Shown here one piece after another: positions 27,279 to 36,510 of a stretch of 64,000 nucleotides of DNA (position 1 is the stretch's first letter; the number at the start of each line of letters is the position of its first letter). The DNA comes from Bifidobacterium sp. (GTDB taxonomy: Bacteria > Actinomycetota > Actinomycetes > Actinomycetales > Bifidobacteriaceae). Both the position numbers and the translations under genes were made by a program. The notes below the pieces were generated by a model. That model saw only the letters and a program-made list of their open reading frames with translations. It was not told the origin of the DNA and made no database searches. Where the stretch lies: NCBI RefSeq assembly GCF_022640935.1, contig NZ_JALCCV010000002.1, forward strand, positions 116,331 through 180,330. The letters run 5' to 3'.

Positions 27279-29399
27279 TCAGTCTTTGTCGGGTTGTTGC
27301 GCAACCGTGTCGTCTGCATTGGCTGCGGCGCGTGGCGCAGCAGGCGAGTTGTCGCCATCTCCACCGTCAGATATGTCCGGCGCCGTGGACGGCGTGACCG
27401 TGGCGGGTTCGGCGTCGCCGGGATGTCGCTGTGGCAAAGTGATGAACGTTCTGGCCTGATCGAAAGCCTGCCGCACCTTGGGGCTCACCGTCTCCGAAGC
27501 CTGCTTGGCGCTTTCCGACGCCTGCCTGACGGTTTCGGTCGCGCGATCCAGAATCTTCACCGTCGTCGTGGGCTCCCGAGACTGGGTGCGCGGAGCGTAG
27601 AGCACCGTTTCGATCAGGTTGGCGTAGTGCTGCAGCACCTTGGGGCGCACGACCTTGAGGCTGGGCGTCAACGTGCCGTCCTCCTGGTTGAAGTCCTTGT
27701 CCACGATGACGAACTTGCGCACCGATTCGGCGCGCGAGACACTGCTGTTCGCCTGGTCGACATACTGCTGGACGCAGGCGCGCACCGCATCGCTTTTCGC
27801 GATCTGATCCATCGGCCTATCCCCGTCCATGCCCCGTTGAATCAACCACGAGTAGGTCATCTCCTGATCGAGCGCGATGAGCGCGGAGACGAAGGGTTTG
27901 CCATCGCCGACCACCACGCAGTGCGAGACGATCGGACAGGTGTTTATCGTGTCTTCCATCGGCGCCGGGCTGATGTTCTTGCCGCCCGCGGTGATGATGA
28001 TGTCCTTCTTGCGTCCGGTGATATACAGGAAGCCGTCGTCGTCGATCCGGCCCAAGTCGCCGCTGCGCAGCCAGCCGTCTTCGCCGAGGACATCCTTGGT
28101 GAGCCCGGGCTGCTTGTAATAGCCCAGGAACACGTTCTCGCCTTTGATCATGACCTCGTCGTCATCGCCAAGCTTGTAGGCGATGCCCGGGCCAGGCCTG
28201 CCGACCGACCCGACACGATTCGCCTTTTCGAAGTTCACCACGCACGGCGCCGCGGTTTCGGTCATGCCGTAGCCCTGAATGAACGTGATGCCGTCCATGC
28301 CGTTGAAGAAATGCGCAAGATCGGCGTTCATCGGTGCGCCGCCGCAGGCCAGATAGCTCAGGTTCGGCCCCAGCGCGGAGCGCACCGAGGAACCGATGGC
28401 GCTCATGTAGAAGGAATGGGTCAGCCGCGCCATGAGGGAATGCGGTTTCCCGTCGCGTTCGTCCTTGGACCATTGCACGAAATGACGGAACCCATTGGCG
28501 AAGATGCGGCCCTTGATTCCGGCCCCGGCCTTCTGGGTCGCCGCGTTGTAGACCTTTTCGAACACGCGCGGCACCCCGAGCAGATATGTCGGCCTGAAGC
28601 TGCGCAGGTCGGCGAGCAGATGCGACGCGCTGGGGACGTATCCGACGACGCCGCGGGCGCCGATCGCCACATATTGGATGTAGCGCGCGAAGCAGTGCGC
28701 CAGCGGCAGGAAAAGCAGCAGACGGCTCGGTTGATAGAGCATTTCGTCGAGCACGTCATAGCCTGCGAAGACGATCGTGGTGAAATTGCGATGGGAGAGC
28801 ATCGCGCCCTTGGGCTTGCCGGTGGATCCGGACGTGTATACGATGGTGGCCATGTCGTCCGCGCTTACGCGGCCGATGGCCCGATCCAGCTCCTCATCGT
28901 CGAGGGATTTACCGAAATCAGCCACTGCATCCAGGCCCTCGGCCTTGAAGTTGAACACATAGTTCAGGCTTTCCTGGTTTTTTCTAATCTGCTCAAGCGT
29001 CTGCGCATGATCGTAGTCTCCTGCGAAAGCGATCATCGGCTCGACTTCGGACACGATCGACGAGGCCTGGATCGCCGAATCCGTCTCGTAGATCGGCACG
29101 GAGACGGCACCTATGGCTGCGCACGCGAAATCGACGACGCCCCATTCGTAGCAGGTGGCCGAATAAATGACGACCATGCTGCCCGCCTTTACACCAAGGC
29201 CAAGCAGGCCTTTGGCCACTTGCCGAACCCGACCGAGCATCTCCCCCGCGCTCACGTCATGCCAGCGGCGGGTGCGCTCGTCCTGCCATTGCGCGATGAG
29301 ATCATCATGGTCTCGCGCCGCGCGATTCGCCAGCAGTGAATAAATAGTGTCCTTCTCGGTGGTGGGGTGGATGATATCCACCGCATATTCTCGCAACAT
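27279..29399 (-). CDS. long-chain-fatty-acid-CoA ligase (AMP-forming), copy 1
   Basis: A 706-residue acyl-adenylate enzyme. Visible motifs are Y-T-S-G-S-T-G-K-P-K-G-A, G-Y-G-M-T-E-T-A-A-P, G-D-L-G-R-I-D-D-D-G-F and the K-D-I-I-I-T-A-G-G-K-N lysine loop. The last ~90 residues form an unusual Ala/Thr/Pro/Asp-rich tail with a possible amphipathic part (S-E-S-A-K-Q-A). The start M-L-R-E-Y matches that of the second copy (M-L-Q-E-Y). It probably activates exogenous fatty acids for phospholipids; specificity is unknown. Confidence 0.9.
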   Translation of the reverse strand: MLREYAVDIIHPTTEKDTIYSLLANRAARDHDDLIAQWQDERTRRWHDVSAGEMLGRVRQVAKGLLGLGVKAGSMVVIYSATCYEWGVVDFACAAIGAVSVPIYETDSAIQASSIVSEVEPMIAFAGDYDHAQTLEQIRKNQESLNYVFNFKAEGLDAVADFGKSLDDEELDRAIGRVSADDMATIVYTSGSTGKPKGAMLSHRNFTTIVFAGYDVLDEMLYQPSRLLLFLPLAHCFARYIQYVAIGARGVVGYVPSASHLLADLRSFRPTYLLGVPRVFEKVYNAATQKAGAGIKGRIFANGFRHFVQWSKDERDGKPHSLMARLTHSFYMSAIGSSVRSALGPNLSYLACGGAPMNADLAHFFNGMDGITFIQGYGMTETAAPCVVNFEKANRVGSVGRPGPGIAYKLGDDDEVMIKGENVFLGYYKQPGLTKDVLGEDGWLRSGDLGRIDDDGFLYITGRKKDIIITAGGKNISPAPMEDTINTCPIVSHCVVVGDGKPFVSALIALDQEMTYSWLIQRGMDGDRPMDQIAKSDAVRACVQQYVDQANSSVSRAESVRKFVIVDKDFNQEDGTLTPSLKVVRPKVLQHYANLIETVLYAPRTQSREPTTTVKILDRATETVRQASESAKQASETVSPKVRQAFDQARTFITLPQRHPGDAEPATVTPSTAPDISDGGDGDNSPAAPRAAANADDTVAQQPDKD

Positions 29400-29439
29400 A
29401 GTTTCCACTATAAACCATGCGAAAGGGCAAAGGCGGGAC

Positions 29440-29931
29440 CTAGCCGATATCGGCGTATACGCACAGCCACCGGTTGCCCGCTGTGCGCAGAACGAGATTG
29501 GCCCAGTATGTCGCCGGTCCGATGCACAGGCATACCGTCATTTCGAGCTTGTCCCGCGCGACGAACATGCCTTCGAGCAGCAGTGGAATCACCGGGAAGC
29601 GGTGCATTTGGGCGCGCAACTCCTGATGCATGCGCAGATGATTGTCGAGCAAGTGCGACACCACTTCCAACCGTTTCAAGCAGCCTTCGCTCAACGCATT
29701 GCGCAGCTTGTGCGCCACCGGTCGCCCACGGATGACGTCAGCCGTCAGGCAAGCGATCCGACACGAACGCATGGCCAACGCATTGCAGTCTGAATCCTTC
29801 AGTGCTTCCCCGGCAGCCCAGATCAGGTGATAGGCGACTGGGGCGTTGGAAAGCTCCAGTCGAATGAACCCGTCTTTGGCGGCCGGTGAGCTCGAGGCGC
29901 GTTCAGGGAATATGGTCATATCCTTATCCAT
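29440..29931 (-). CDS. Rv3235-like small protein (tentative)
   Basis: A 163-residue soluble protein starting at ATG 29931 with GGAGA five bases upstream; the open frame before it is GC-rich and not conserved-looking. The C-terminal pattern (a stretch of alternating hydrophobic residues, then a short R-T-A-G-N-R-W-L-C-V-Y motif) resembles the Rv3235 family of actinobacterial proteins of unknown function. The assignment is weak. It lies 40 bases upstream of the acyl-CoA ligase gene on the same strand and may be co-transcribed with it. Confidence 0.65.
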   Translation of the reverse strand: MDKDMTIFPERASSSPAAKDGFIRLELSNAPVAYHLIWAAGEALKDSDCNALAMRSCRIACLTADVIRGRPVAHKLRNALSEGCLKRLEVVSHLLDNHLRMHQELRAQMHRFPVIPLLLEGMFVARDKLEMTVCLCIGPATYWANLVLRTAGNRWLCVYADIG

Positions 29932-30193
29932 GTCAATCTCCGTTCCAGTTCGTCTCGCCCACGTTCTTACCGGTGCGAACCGCCGTCGGCCCCATCGCCG
30001 CCCGCGTCGCCCGCCGCCGGTTTTGCCGGAGGCAGACGGCACATCGCCGGTCAGCATCGCGCTGCCGCGGCTGCCTGCGTCGCGACGGCACGATGTCCGC
30101 GTTGTGTTTCCGTTTTGCGGGCGTGGACAGCCACAATAGGTGAATACGGCGTCAAGAACAGCTCAACATAGCGATAACGCCATGTCAACCCCG

Positions 30194-30238
30194 ATCCACG
30201 GCACTGTGGATATGTGGATAACTTGGATATGCGGATGA
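30194..30238. promoter_or_regulatory. array of DnaA-box-like octamers
   Basis: Within 45 bases there is ATCCAC (30194-30199) facing GTGGAT (30206-30211), then four tandem variants of TGTGGATA at 30205, 30213, 30222 and 30230. The second with its next base (30213-30221) is a perfect complement of the DnaA box TTATCCACA. It lies downstream of guaB3 and ~270 bases upstream of the Rv3235-like gene. The remaining bases of this 334-base spacer (29932-30193 and 30239-30265) are GC-rich and hold nothing I recognise. Confidence 0.5.
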
Positions 30239-30265
30239 CTTTGGTCTTGCAGGACTGCGAGCCGT

Positions 30266-31390
30266 CTACAGGTCATGGCCGGGCGTGACCACGACCTGGC
30301 AGCGTTGGAAACTTTTCACATCGATGTAGCCGGTCGAAGCCATCGCACGCCGCAGCGCGCCGATGAAGTTCGTCGTGCCGTCGGCTTGGTGGCTGGGGCC
30401 GTACAGGATTTCCTTGAGCGAGCCGACCGTGCCGACATCGCTGCGGAATCCGCGCGGCAGCGTCGGGTGCCGCGCCTCGGAACCCCAATGCATGCCTTTG
30501 CCGGGAGCTTCGGTGGCGCGCGCCAGGGGCGCGCCGAGCATCACGGCGTCAGCTCCCATTGCCAACGCCTTCACAAAGCTGCCGGAAGTCCCCATTCCGC
30601 CATCGGCGATGACCTGCACATAGCGTCCGCCGGACTCGTCCATGTAATCGCGGCGGGCCTCGGACACATCGGCGATCGCGGTAGCCATCGAGGCTTCGAC
30701 GCCCAGCGTGTCGCGGGTGGCGGAGACTGCGCCGCCGCCAAAACCGACCAGCACGCCGGCCGCTCCGGTACGCATCAGGTGCAGCGCCGCTGTGTAATTC
30801 GCCGCGCCGCCGACAATGACCGGCACATCAAGCTCGTAAATGAATTTCTTCAGGTTCAGCGTCTCATGGTCCTTCGACACATGCTCGGCCGAAACCACGG
30901 TACCTCGGATGACGAAAAGATCGACGCCCGCCTCGACCACCGTCGAAGTGAATTCCTGCGTGTACTGCGGGGAGAGCGACGCGGCGACAGTCACCCCCGC
31001 ATTGCGGATCTCATGCAGCCGCTGCGTGATCAGCTCGGCTTTCATCGGCTCGGCATAGATCTCCTGGATGCGTGCTGTGGCGACGCTGGCAGGCAGCTGG
31101 GCGATTTCGTCGAGCAGTGGCTGAGGATCTTCGTATCTGGTCCACAGCCCTTCGAGATCGAGTACGCCAAGGGCGCCAAGGCGGCCCATCTCGATGATGC
31201 TCGCCGGGCTGCTCACCGAATCCATCGGCGCGCCGAGCACCGGCACATCGAATTCGTAGGCATCCACTTGCCAAGCCGTGGAGACATCCTCCGGATCGCG
31301 TGTACGACGGGACGGCATGATGGCTATATCGTCCAGCGAATATGCCAGCCGGCCCTTTTTTCCCAAACCGATTTCAATTTCCTGAGACAT
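30266..31390 (-). CDS. guaB3: GuaB3-type IMP dehydrogenase-related protein
   Basis: A 374-residue TIM barrel lacking CBS domains, as in the actinobacterial GuaB3 group. It begins M-S-Q-E-I-E-I-G-L-G-K and ends with F-Q-R-C-Q-V-V-V. At the place of the catalytic cysteine loop of IMP dehydrogenase it reads G-F-G-G-G-A-V-S-A-T-R (residues 216-226), with Ser223 at the Cys position. Whether it makes XMP, acts as a GMP reductase or is regulatory cannot be told. Divergent from icd across a 127-base shared promoter region. Confidence 0.9.
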   Translation of the reverse strand: MSQEIEIGLGKKGRLAYSLDDIAIMPSRRTRDPEDVSTAWQVDAYEFDVPVLGAPMDSVSSPASIIEMGRLGALGVLDLEGLWTRYEDPQPLLDEIAQLPASVATARIQEIYAEPMKAELITQRLHEIRNAGVTVAASLSPQYTQEFTSTVVEAGVDLFVIRGTVVSAEHVSKDHETLNLKKFIYELDVPVIVGGAANYTAALHLMRTGAAGVLVGFGGGAVSATRDTLGVEASMATAIADVSEARRDYMDESGGRYVQVIADGGMGTSGSFVKALAMGADAVMLGAPLARATEAPGKGMHWGSEARHPTLPRGFRSDVGTVGSLKEILYGPSHQADGTTNFIGALRRAMASTGYIDVKSFQRCQVVVTPGHDL

Positions 31391-31517
31391 AAGCCCTAAG
31401 GCTAATGACGGGTTGTGACGAAAACGGTTCCGGCGATGACACGATGAGCGCGTTCGTTACCACAATGCGCTATGACTAGTAGGGAAACGCAACAATTCCA
31501 ACAGGAGGGCACACGCC

Positions 31518-32744
31518 ATGTCCAAAATCAAGGTCGAAGGCAAGGTCGTCGAACTCGACGGCGACGAAATGACCCGCGTCATCTGGAAAGACATCCGGGA
31601 GCGGCTGATCAAACCGTATCTTGACGTTGATCTGGAATATTACGATTTGGGCATCGAAAACCGCGACGCCACCGACGATCAGGTCACCGTCGATGCGGCC
31701 GAAGCAATCAAGCGCACGCATGTGGGCGTCAAATGCGCCACGATTACGCCTGATGAGGCGCGTGTGCAGGAGTTCGGTCTTAAAAAGATGTGGAAATCAC
31801 CCAATGGCACGATTCGCAACATCCTGGGCGGCACGATCTTCCGCGAGCCCATCGTCATCTCGAACATCCCGCGGCTGGTTCCCGGTTGGACCAAGCCGAT
31901 CATCGTGGCCCGCCACGCGTTCGGCGACCAGTACAAGGCCACCGATTTCAAGATAGACCGGCCGGGCCGGCTCACCGTCTCCTTCACTCCCGAGGATGGC
32001 AGCGACCCCATCGAGCATGTGGTCTTCGACTACCCTGGCGGCGGCGTCGCACAGGTGCAGTACAACCTCGACGAATCCATCCGCGGCTTCGCGCGCGCCT
32101 GCTTCAACTATGGTCTGCTGCGCCACTATCCGGTCTACCTGTCGACGAAGAACACGATCCTGAAAGCCTATGACGGCGAGTTCAAGGATATCTTCGCACA
32201 AGTTTTCGAGACTGAGTACAAGGCTCGGTATGAGGCCGAAGGCTTGAGCTATGAGCACCGGCTTATCGACGACATGGTTGCCAGCTCGCTCAAATGGCAC
32301 GGCGGCTACGTGTGGGCGTGCAAGAATTATGACGGCGACGTGCAGTCCGACACCGTGGCGCAGGGCTTCGGCTCGCTCGGGCTGATGACATCGGTGCTCA
32401 TGACCCCGGACGGGCAGACCGTCGAGGCCGAGGCCGCGCACGGCACCGTGACAAGGCATTATCGCCGGTGGCTCAAGGGCGAGCAGACCTCGACCAACCC
32501 GATCGCCTCGATCTACGCGTGGACCGGTGGCTTGAGGCACCGCGCCGAACTCGATGGCACGCCCGAAGTCGATCGTTTCGCCTCGACGCTTGAGCAGATC
32601 ATCATCTCCACCGTCGAATCCGGCAGAATGACCAAGGACCTTGCTATGCTAGTCGGCCCCGACCAACCATGGCTTGACACCGAAGGCTTCATGGACGCGC
32701 TCGACGAGGAGCTGGCCAAGGCTTTGGACACTGCCAATAACTGA
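31518..32744 (+). CDS. icd: NADP-dependent isocitrate dehydrogenase, homodimeric eukaryote-like type
   Basis: A 408-residue enzyme oxidising isocitrate to 2-oxoglutarate. It starts [20 protein letters not shown], has the substrate loop S-P-N-G-T-I-R-N, and the [10 protein letters not shown] dinucleotide region followed by [13 protein letters not shown]. The short length and the motif set mark the class shared with mitochondrial and cytosolic enzymes. AGGAGGG lies nine bases before the ATG. In an organism with an incomplete TCA cycle it supplies 2-oxoglutarate for glutamate synthesis. Confidence 0.97.
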   Translation: MSKIKVEGKVVELDGDEMTRVIWKDIRERLIKPYLDVDLEYYDLGIENRDATDDQVTVDAAEAIKRTHVGVKCATITPDEARVQEFGLKKMWKSPNGTIRNILGGTIFREPIVISNIPRLVPGWTKPIIVARHAFGDQYKATDFKIDRPGRLTVSFTPEDGSDPIEHVVFDYPGGGVAQVQYNLDESIRGFARACFNYGLLRHYPVYLSTKNTILKAYDGEFKDIFAQVFETEYKARYEAEGLSYEHRLIDDMVASSLKWHGGYVWACKNYDGDVQSDTVAQGFGSLGLMTSVLMTPDGQTVEAEAAHGTVTRHYRRWLKGEQTSTNPIASIYAWTGGLRHRAELDGTPEVDRFASTLEQIIISTVESGRMTKDLAMLVGPDQPWLDTEGFMDALDEELAKALDTANN

Positions 32745-32888
32745 TAAGGAAACTGGTCAACAGCTTCGAAGTTCATGGCAGAAAGGTGAATTCGCGGCCG
32801 GAATTTGTGCACTTCGACCGCGCTGCGACTAGACTGGCTCAAGGTTGCAATCGGGCCGGTCAGCCGGCAGAAGTCGAAGGGCGGTTTC

Positions 32889-34529
32889 ATGGCAGGACGA
32901 GGCATGCGCCGTGTGAGAATGCTCGTCGCGGCGCTCGCTGCGGCGGCGTTGGCGGCGGCCCTGTCATCCTGCGCAAATCCTGTGATACGCCCCACGCCTT
33001 CAGTTTCGACTTCTTCTTCGCCGCAACCGGGCAGCGTGGCGGTTTTCGTCCCCTCGGATGGTCCGACCATATCGCAGCACCGGCCGCTGAACGCATGGAC
33101 CAGTTTCACCCCCGACCTTACGAAGGCGCTCGAGAACCAGGGATTCGCCCATGACGACATCAGCGTGAAGTCTTCGGACAGCCTCGATGGGCAAAGCCGC
33201 GACATCCAGGATTATGTGGTGAATACGTTGTCCGCCGCCGACGAATCGTCATCCGCCGCATCCCCGTCGCCATCCTCGGAGGTTTTCTCGGCAACACCAT
33301 CCGCTGGCGCTGCTGCAAGTCCGACGTCGCACGCGAAGCTCAACGCCACTATAATCGTGGCTCCTGTGGCGCAGGTGTCGCCATCGTCCGCGCAATATGG
33401 TGATTACGCGACCCGTCCGATTACCGCTCGTGGCGGCGCGGTTGCGGGTTCCACTGATTCGGGTTCCACTGATGAGAAACGGCAGGATCAAGATGAGCAA
33501 ACGCTGGAGCAGGTTGAGGAGCGGCTGACGGCGGCGCTGCAGCTGGCGCGCGAATCGGGTGTGCGAATCATAGTGGTATCCAATCCGATACGCGGTTTCA
33601 AACCTGACCTGTTCGTGCAGATGTCCACTGCCCGGCAGATTGGCGCCGCTCAGGCACGGCTCCTGGCAAGCAAGCTTCAGCTGGACAAGGTTTCGCGCGA
33701 CAATCCCAAATCAATCGAGATTCTGCTACCTGTTACCGGTGCGCAGGAAGGCGATGACGATGATGCGGATCTGGCGGCCGACGCTTTTGCCGAAGAGGCT
33801 TTCGCCGGTGTTTGGGGGGTGTTGGAACCGTATGTTGCCAACGGGAAGGTTGTCAGCCCTTCGGGATCATTCAACGCCTCGACGACACCTGATGACTGGC
33901 GTGCGAGCGCCTTCGATGCAGACAAAACCCAGCAGGTGCAGGACGAAATCGATGCGAGGTTGGGTATGGCTCGCGGAAGTGGAAAACACACGCGCATCGA
34001 CGGGATCGTCGCCATGAACGATTTCGTGGCATCAGGCGTCATCGCCGAGCTTGGCAGCCTGCAATACACTGGTTCGGCTGCGGACGTCAATCCTTCCATC
34101 ACGATTTCGGGTATCGTCAACAATATGACCGGGCGCAAGGATCTGGCCCGCCAAGCTGTGCCAGATCCCGTGCAGCAGGCCGTGCCGCAGAACGGTGACA
34201 CGGCGGAAAGCCTGGAAAAGGTCAATTCGCGTTGGCCTATCGTCACTGGCTATGGCGCCTACCGGGATACGATCGCGCAGATCGTCGACGGGAAGCTGTG
34301 GATGACCGCTTTGGAGAATCGACAGGCTTTGACAACGGATATTGCGCAGGCATGCGTTCGTCTCAATAGCGGCGAGACACTTGGCACGATGTCGTCCGTC
34401 GAGGCCTTGAGCATCGACGGCGTCACAATGCCTGCCATCCACGAGCAGCTGCTGGCCGTCAGTGCGAGCAATCTCAAGAGGACATTGATCGATCCGGGAT
34501 ATATTTCGCTCGCCGATGCCGGGCTCTGA
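32889..34529 (+). CDS. lipoprotein, sugar-binding (XylF-like) periplasmic-binding fold, orphan
   Basis: A 546-residue lipoprotein: an Arg-rich N-terminus, an Ala/Leu hydrophobic core and the lipobox L-S-S-C with Cys28. A Ser/Pro/Ala-rich stretch occurs around residues 120-150. The rest has the look of a type-1 substrate-binding protein such as the xylose/CUT2 group (I-I-V-V-S-N-P-I, I-D-G-I-V-A-M-N-D, then G-Y-G-A-Y-R-D-T-I-A-Q-I). No transporter permease or ATPase gene is near. ATG 32889 has GAAGG nine bases upstream. It follows icd by 144 bases. It may serve an unlinked transporter or act as a surface sensor. Confidence 0.85.
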   Translation: MAGRGMRRVRMLVAALAAAALAAALSSCANPVIRPTPSVSTSSSPQPGSVAVFVPSDGPTISQHRPLNAWTSFTPDLTKALENQGFAHDDISVKSSDSLDGQSRDIQDYVVNTLSAADESSSAASPSPSSEVFSATPSAGAAASPTSHAKLNATIIVAPVAQVSPSSAQYGDYATRPITARGGAVAGSTDSGSTDEKRQDQDEQTLEQVEERLTAALQLARESGVRIIVVSNPIRGFKPDLFVQMSTARQIGAAQARLLASKLQLDKVSRDNPKSIEILLPVTGAQEGDDDDADLAADAFAEEAFAGVWGVLEPYVANGKVVSPSGSFNASTTPDDWRASAFDADKTQQVQDEIDARLGMARGSGKHTRIDGIVAMNDFVASGVIAELGSLQYTGSAADVNPSITISGIVNNMTGRKDLARQAVPDPVQQAVPQNGDTAESLEKVNSRWPIVTGYGAYRDTIAQIVDGKLWMTALENRQALTTDIAQACVRLNSGETLGTMSSVEALSIDGVTMPAIHEQLLAVSASNLKRTLIDPGYISLADAGL

Positions 34530-34571
34530 CGTCACCGGTTCGGCGAGATTGAAATAGTGATAATACATAAC

Positions 34572-34594
34572 GCAACCGCATCCCTCCCGGTTGC
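34572..34594. terminator. hairpin between convergent lipoprotein and ligase genes
   Basis: GCAACCG (34572-34578) pairs with CGGTTGC (34588-34594) around a nine-base loop, in the 76 bases between two convergent stops. A short TTTT occurs about 20 bases downstream on the plus strand. Probably a bidirectional terminator. Confidence 0.5.
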
Positions 34595-34605
34595 CGCTTC
34601 GACTC

Positions 34606-36423
34606 CTATTTTGCCCTGCGGGGCTTGTATATCACGGTGTCGATCAGCTCGCGGTAATGATCGGTGATGACCTGACGCTTGGCTTTCAGGCTCGGGGTGA
34701 TCATGCCGTTGCCTTCGGTGAATTCATCCGGCACTATCTCGAATTTGCGGATCGACTCGGCCCGCGAAACCAGTTCATTGGCCTTGTTCACCGCGCGTTC
34801 GACCTCGGCATACACGATCGGGTTACGACTGGCCCCATCGAGGTCCGCGACCGTTTCGGCGCCTTCCGACTGCAGCCAAAGATTCGTTTCCTGCAAGTTC
34901 AATGAGATGATGGCGGCGATGAAGGGCTTGCGATCGCCAACGACCACGCATTGGTCCACGACCGGCGAAGTCATCACCGAAGCCTCCATCTCACCAGGAG
35001 AGACGTTTTTGCCGCCTGCGGTGATGATGAGGTCTTTTTTGCGGCCGGTCAGCCTTACGAAGCCCTTCTCGTCGATCGTGCCAAGATCTCCGGTGTGCAG
35101 CCAGCCGTCAGTGATCTGCTCGGCGGTGATTTCCGGATGGTTATGATAGCCGACGCAGATCGAACGGCCTTTGATACATAACTCGCCCGTGTCGTCAATG
35201 CCGACGCTGATGCCTTGGAATGGCAGGCCGACCGTGCCGATCTGGTAGCCCACGGTCGGATTTACTGTGCATGGTGCGCAGGTTTCGGTCATGCCGTATC
35301 CCTCGAGCAGCGGCAGACCGACCCCGTTGAAGAAATGGGCGATCGTGGTATCCAGCGGGGCGCCGCCGGATACCGCGTATTCCACGCGGCCGCCGAAAAC
35401 AGCCATGATCGAGGAATAGACAAGCTTCTTATACACGGCGTGCTGCAGTTGCAACGCCGTCGGGATCCTCTCCCCCGACTGCTGCGCCTGAGACCATTCG
35501 CGTGCGATCCTTGTGGCCTGCGAGAAAATGCGGCCTTTGAAACCGGCGCCGGCCTTCTGCGAAGCGGCATTGTAGATCTTCTCGAAAATACGCGGCACGG
35601 CCAATATGAACGTCGGCTTGAATGCCCCGAAATCTGAAAGAATGGTCTTCATATTGCTCGACAGACCGAGCGATACCGTGCCGGCGAAGCAGACGAATTG
35701 CAGATACCGGGCGAACACATGCGCCAACGGCAGGAACAGCAGAAGACGACGGTTGGGCTTGTTCACCACGTCAGGCATCGTCTGAATGCCCGACATAGTC
35801 ATGAACACGAAGTTCGCGTGAGACAGCTCGATGCCTTTCGGCGTGCCGGTAGAGCCCGAAGTGTACACGATCGTGGCCAGGTCCGAGCCTTTGACCGATT
35901 GCTCACGCTCTTCGAACTCCTTGTCGCCCACGCCGCGGCCGAAGGTTTCGATCGTGTCCAGCGCGCCGAAACCGAAGACGTAGATGTCTTTGAGCGCAGC
36001 GCAATCCTTGCGCACCAGTTCGATTTTGTCGCGCTGCATGTCGTCTTCGGCAAATGCCATGGAGACGTTCGCATCGTTGAAGATCGTTCTGACCTGCGCT
36101 GGCGAATTGGTCTCGTACACGGGCACGGTGAGCGCGCCGATCGACATGATCGCCATATCGATCGCCGTCCATTGCCATGATGTGTGCGCGATGATCGCCA
36201 CACAGTCCCCGGGCATGACGCCCCGCGCGATCAGTCCCTTCGCCAATGCAACGACTTTGTCACGGAATTGAAGCGCGGTGAAGGACTGCCACACGCCGCC
36301 CGCTCCGGCATACTCGATCAGCGAATCCTCTGGCGCGCGCTGCGCGCGCTCCTGCAGAATTGAAAACAGATTCCTGTCGCTGTCGATCGGCTCTTCCAGC
36401 ACACGCGTATACTCCTGCAGCAT
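34606..36423 (-). CDS. long-chain-fatty-acid-CoA ligase (AMP-forming), copy 2
   Basis: A 605-residue paralogue of the ligase at 27.3-29.4 kb. Motifs: Y-T-S-G-S-T-G-T-P-K-G-I-E, G-Y-G-M-T-E-T-C-A-P, G-D-L-G-T-I-D-E-K-G-F and R-K-K-D-L-I-I-T-A-G-G-K-N. It lacks the long C-terminal tail of copy 1. GGGAGA three bases before the ATG fixes the start at 36423, although the frame is open to 36501. Both genes point the same way and bracket guaB3, icd and the orphan lipoprotein. Confidence 0.92.
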   Translation of the reverse strand: MLQEYTRVLEEPIDSDRNLFSILQERAQRAPEDSLIEYAGAGGVWQSFTALQFRDKVVALAKGLIARGVMPGDCVAIIAHTSWQWTAIDMAIMSIGALTVPVYETNSPAQVRTIFNDANVSMAFAEDDMQRDKIELVRKDCAALKDIYVFGFGALDTIETFGRGVGDKEFEEREQSVKGSDLATIVYTSGSTGTPKGIELSHANFVFMTMSGIQTMPDVVNKPNRRLLLFLPLAHVFARYLQFVCFAGTVSLGLSSNMKTILSDFGAFKPTFILAVPRIFEKIYNAASQKAGAGFKGRIFSQATRIAREWSQAQQSGERIPTALQLQHAVYKKLVYSSIMAVFGGRVEYAVSGGAPLDTTIAHFFNGVGLPLLEGYGMTETCAPCTVNPTVGYQIGTVGLPFQGISVGIDDTGELCIKGRSICVGYHNHPEITAEQITDGWLHTGDLGTIDEKGFVRLTGRKKDLIITAGGKNVSPGEMEASVMTSPVVDQCVVVGDRKPFIAAIISLNLQETNLWLQSEGAETVADLDGASRNPIVYAEVERAVNKANELVSRAESIRKFEIVPDEFTEGNGMITPSLKAKRQVITDHYRELIDTVIYKPRRAK

Positions 36424-36510
36424 GGTTCTCCCTGATAAACGGTTGACGGTTACATGATGTGATCCTCTCGTATGATACCCGCAGGTATCGGACCGTCTCA
36501 ATCCTAGCGG

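Noticed and set aside
27294..29339. 681-codon open frame on the plus strand opposite acyl-CoA ligase copy 1
   Set aside because: It is the antisense shadow of a gene with clear adenylate-forming motifs; its product has no recognisable motif and is full of Arg/His/Gly typical of antisense frames in GC-rich DNA.
30194..30238. Replication origin suggested by clustered DnaA boxes
   Set aside because: No dnaA, dnaN, gyrB or rpmH nearby, no AT-rich unwinding region and only one perfect box; kept as a possible DnaA regulatory site.
30275..31399. 374-codon plus-strand open frame opposite guaB3
   Set aside because: Antisense of a well-conserved gene over its whole length; no ribosome site or conserved motif.
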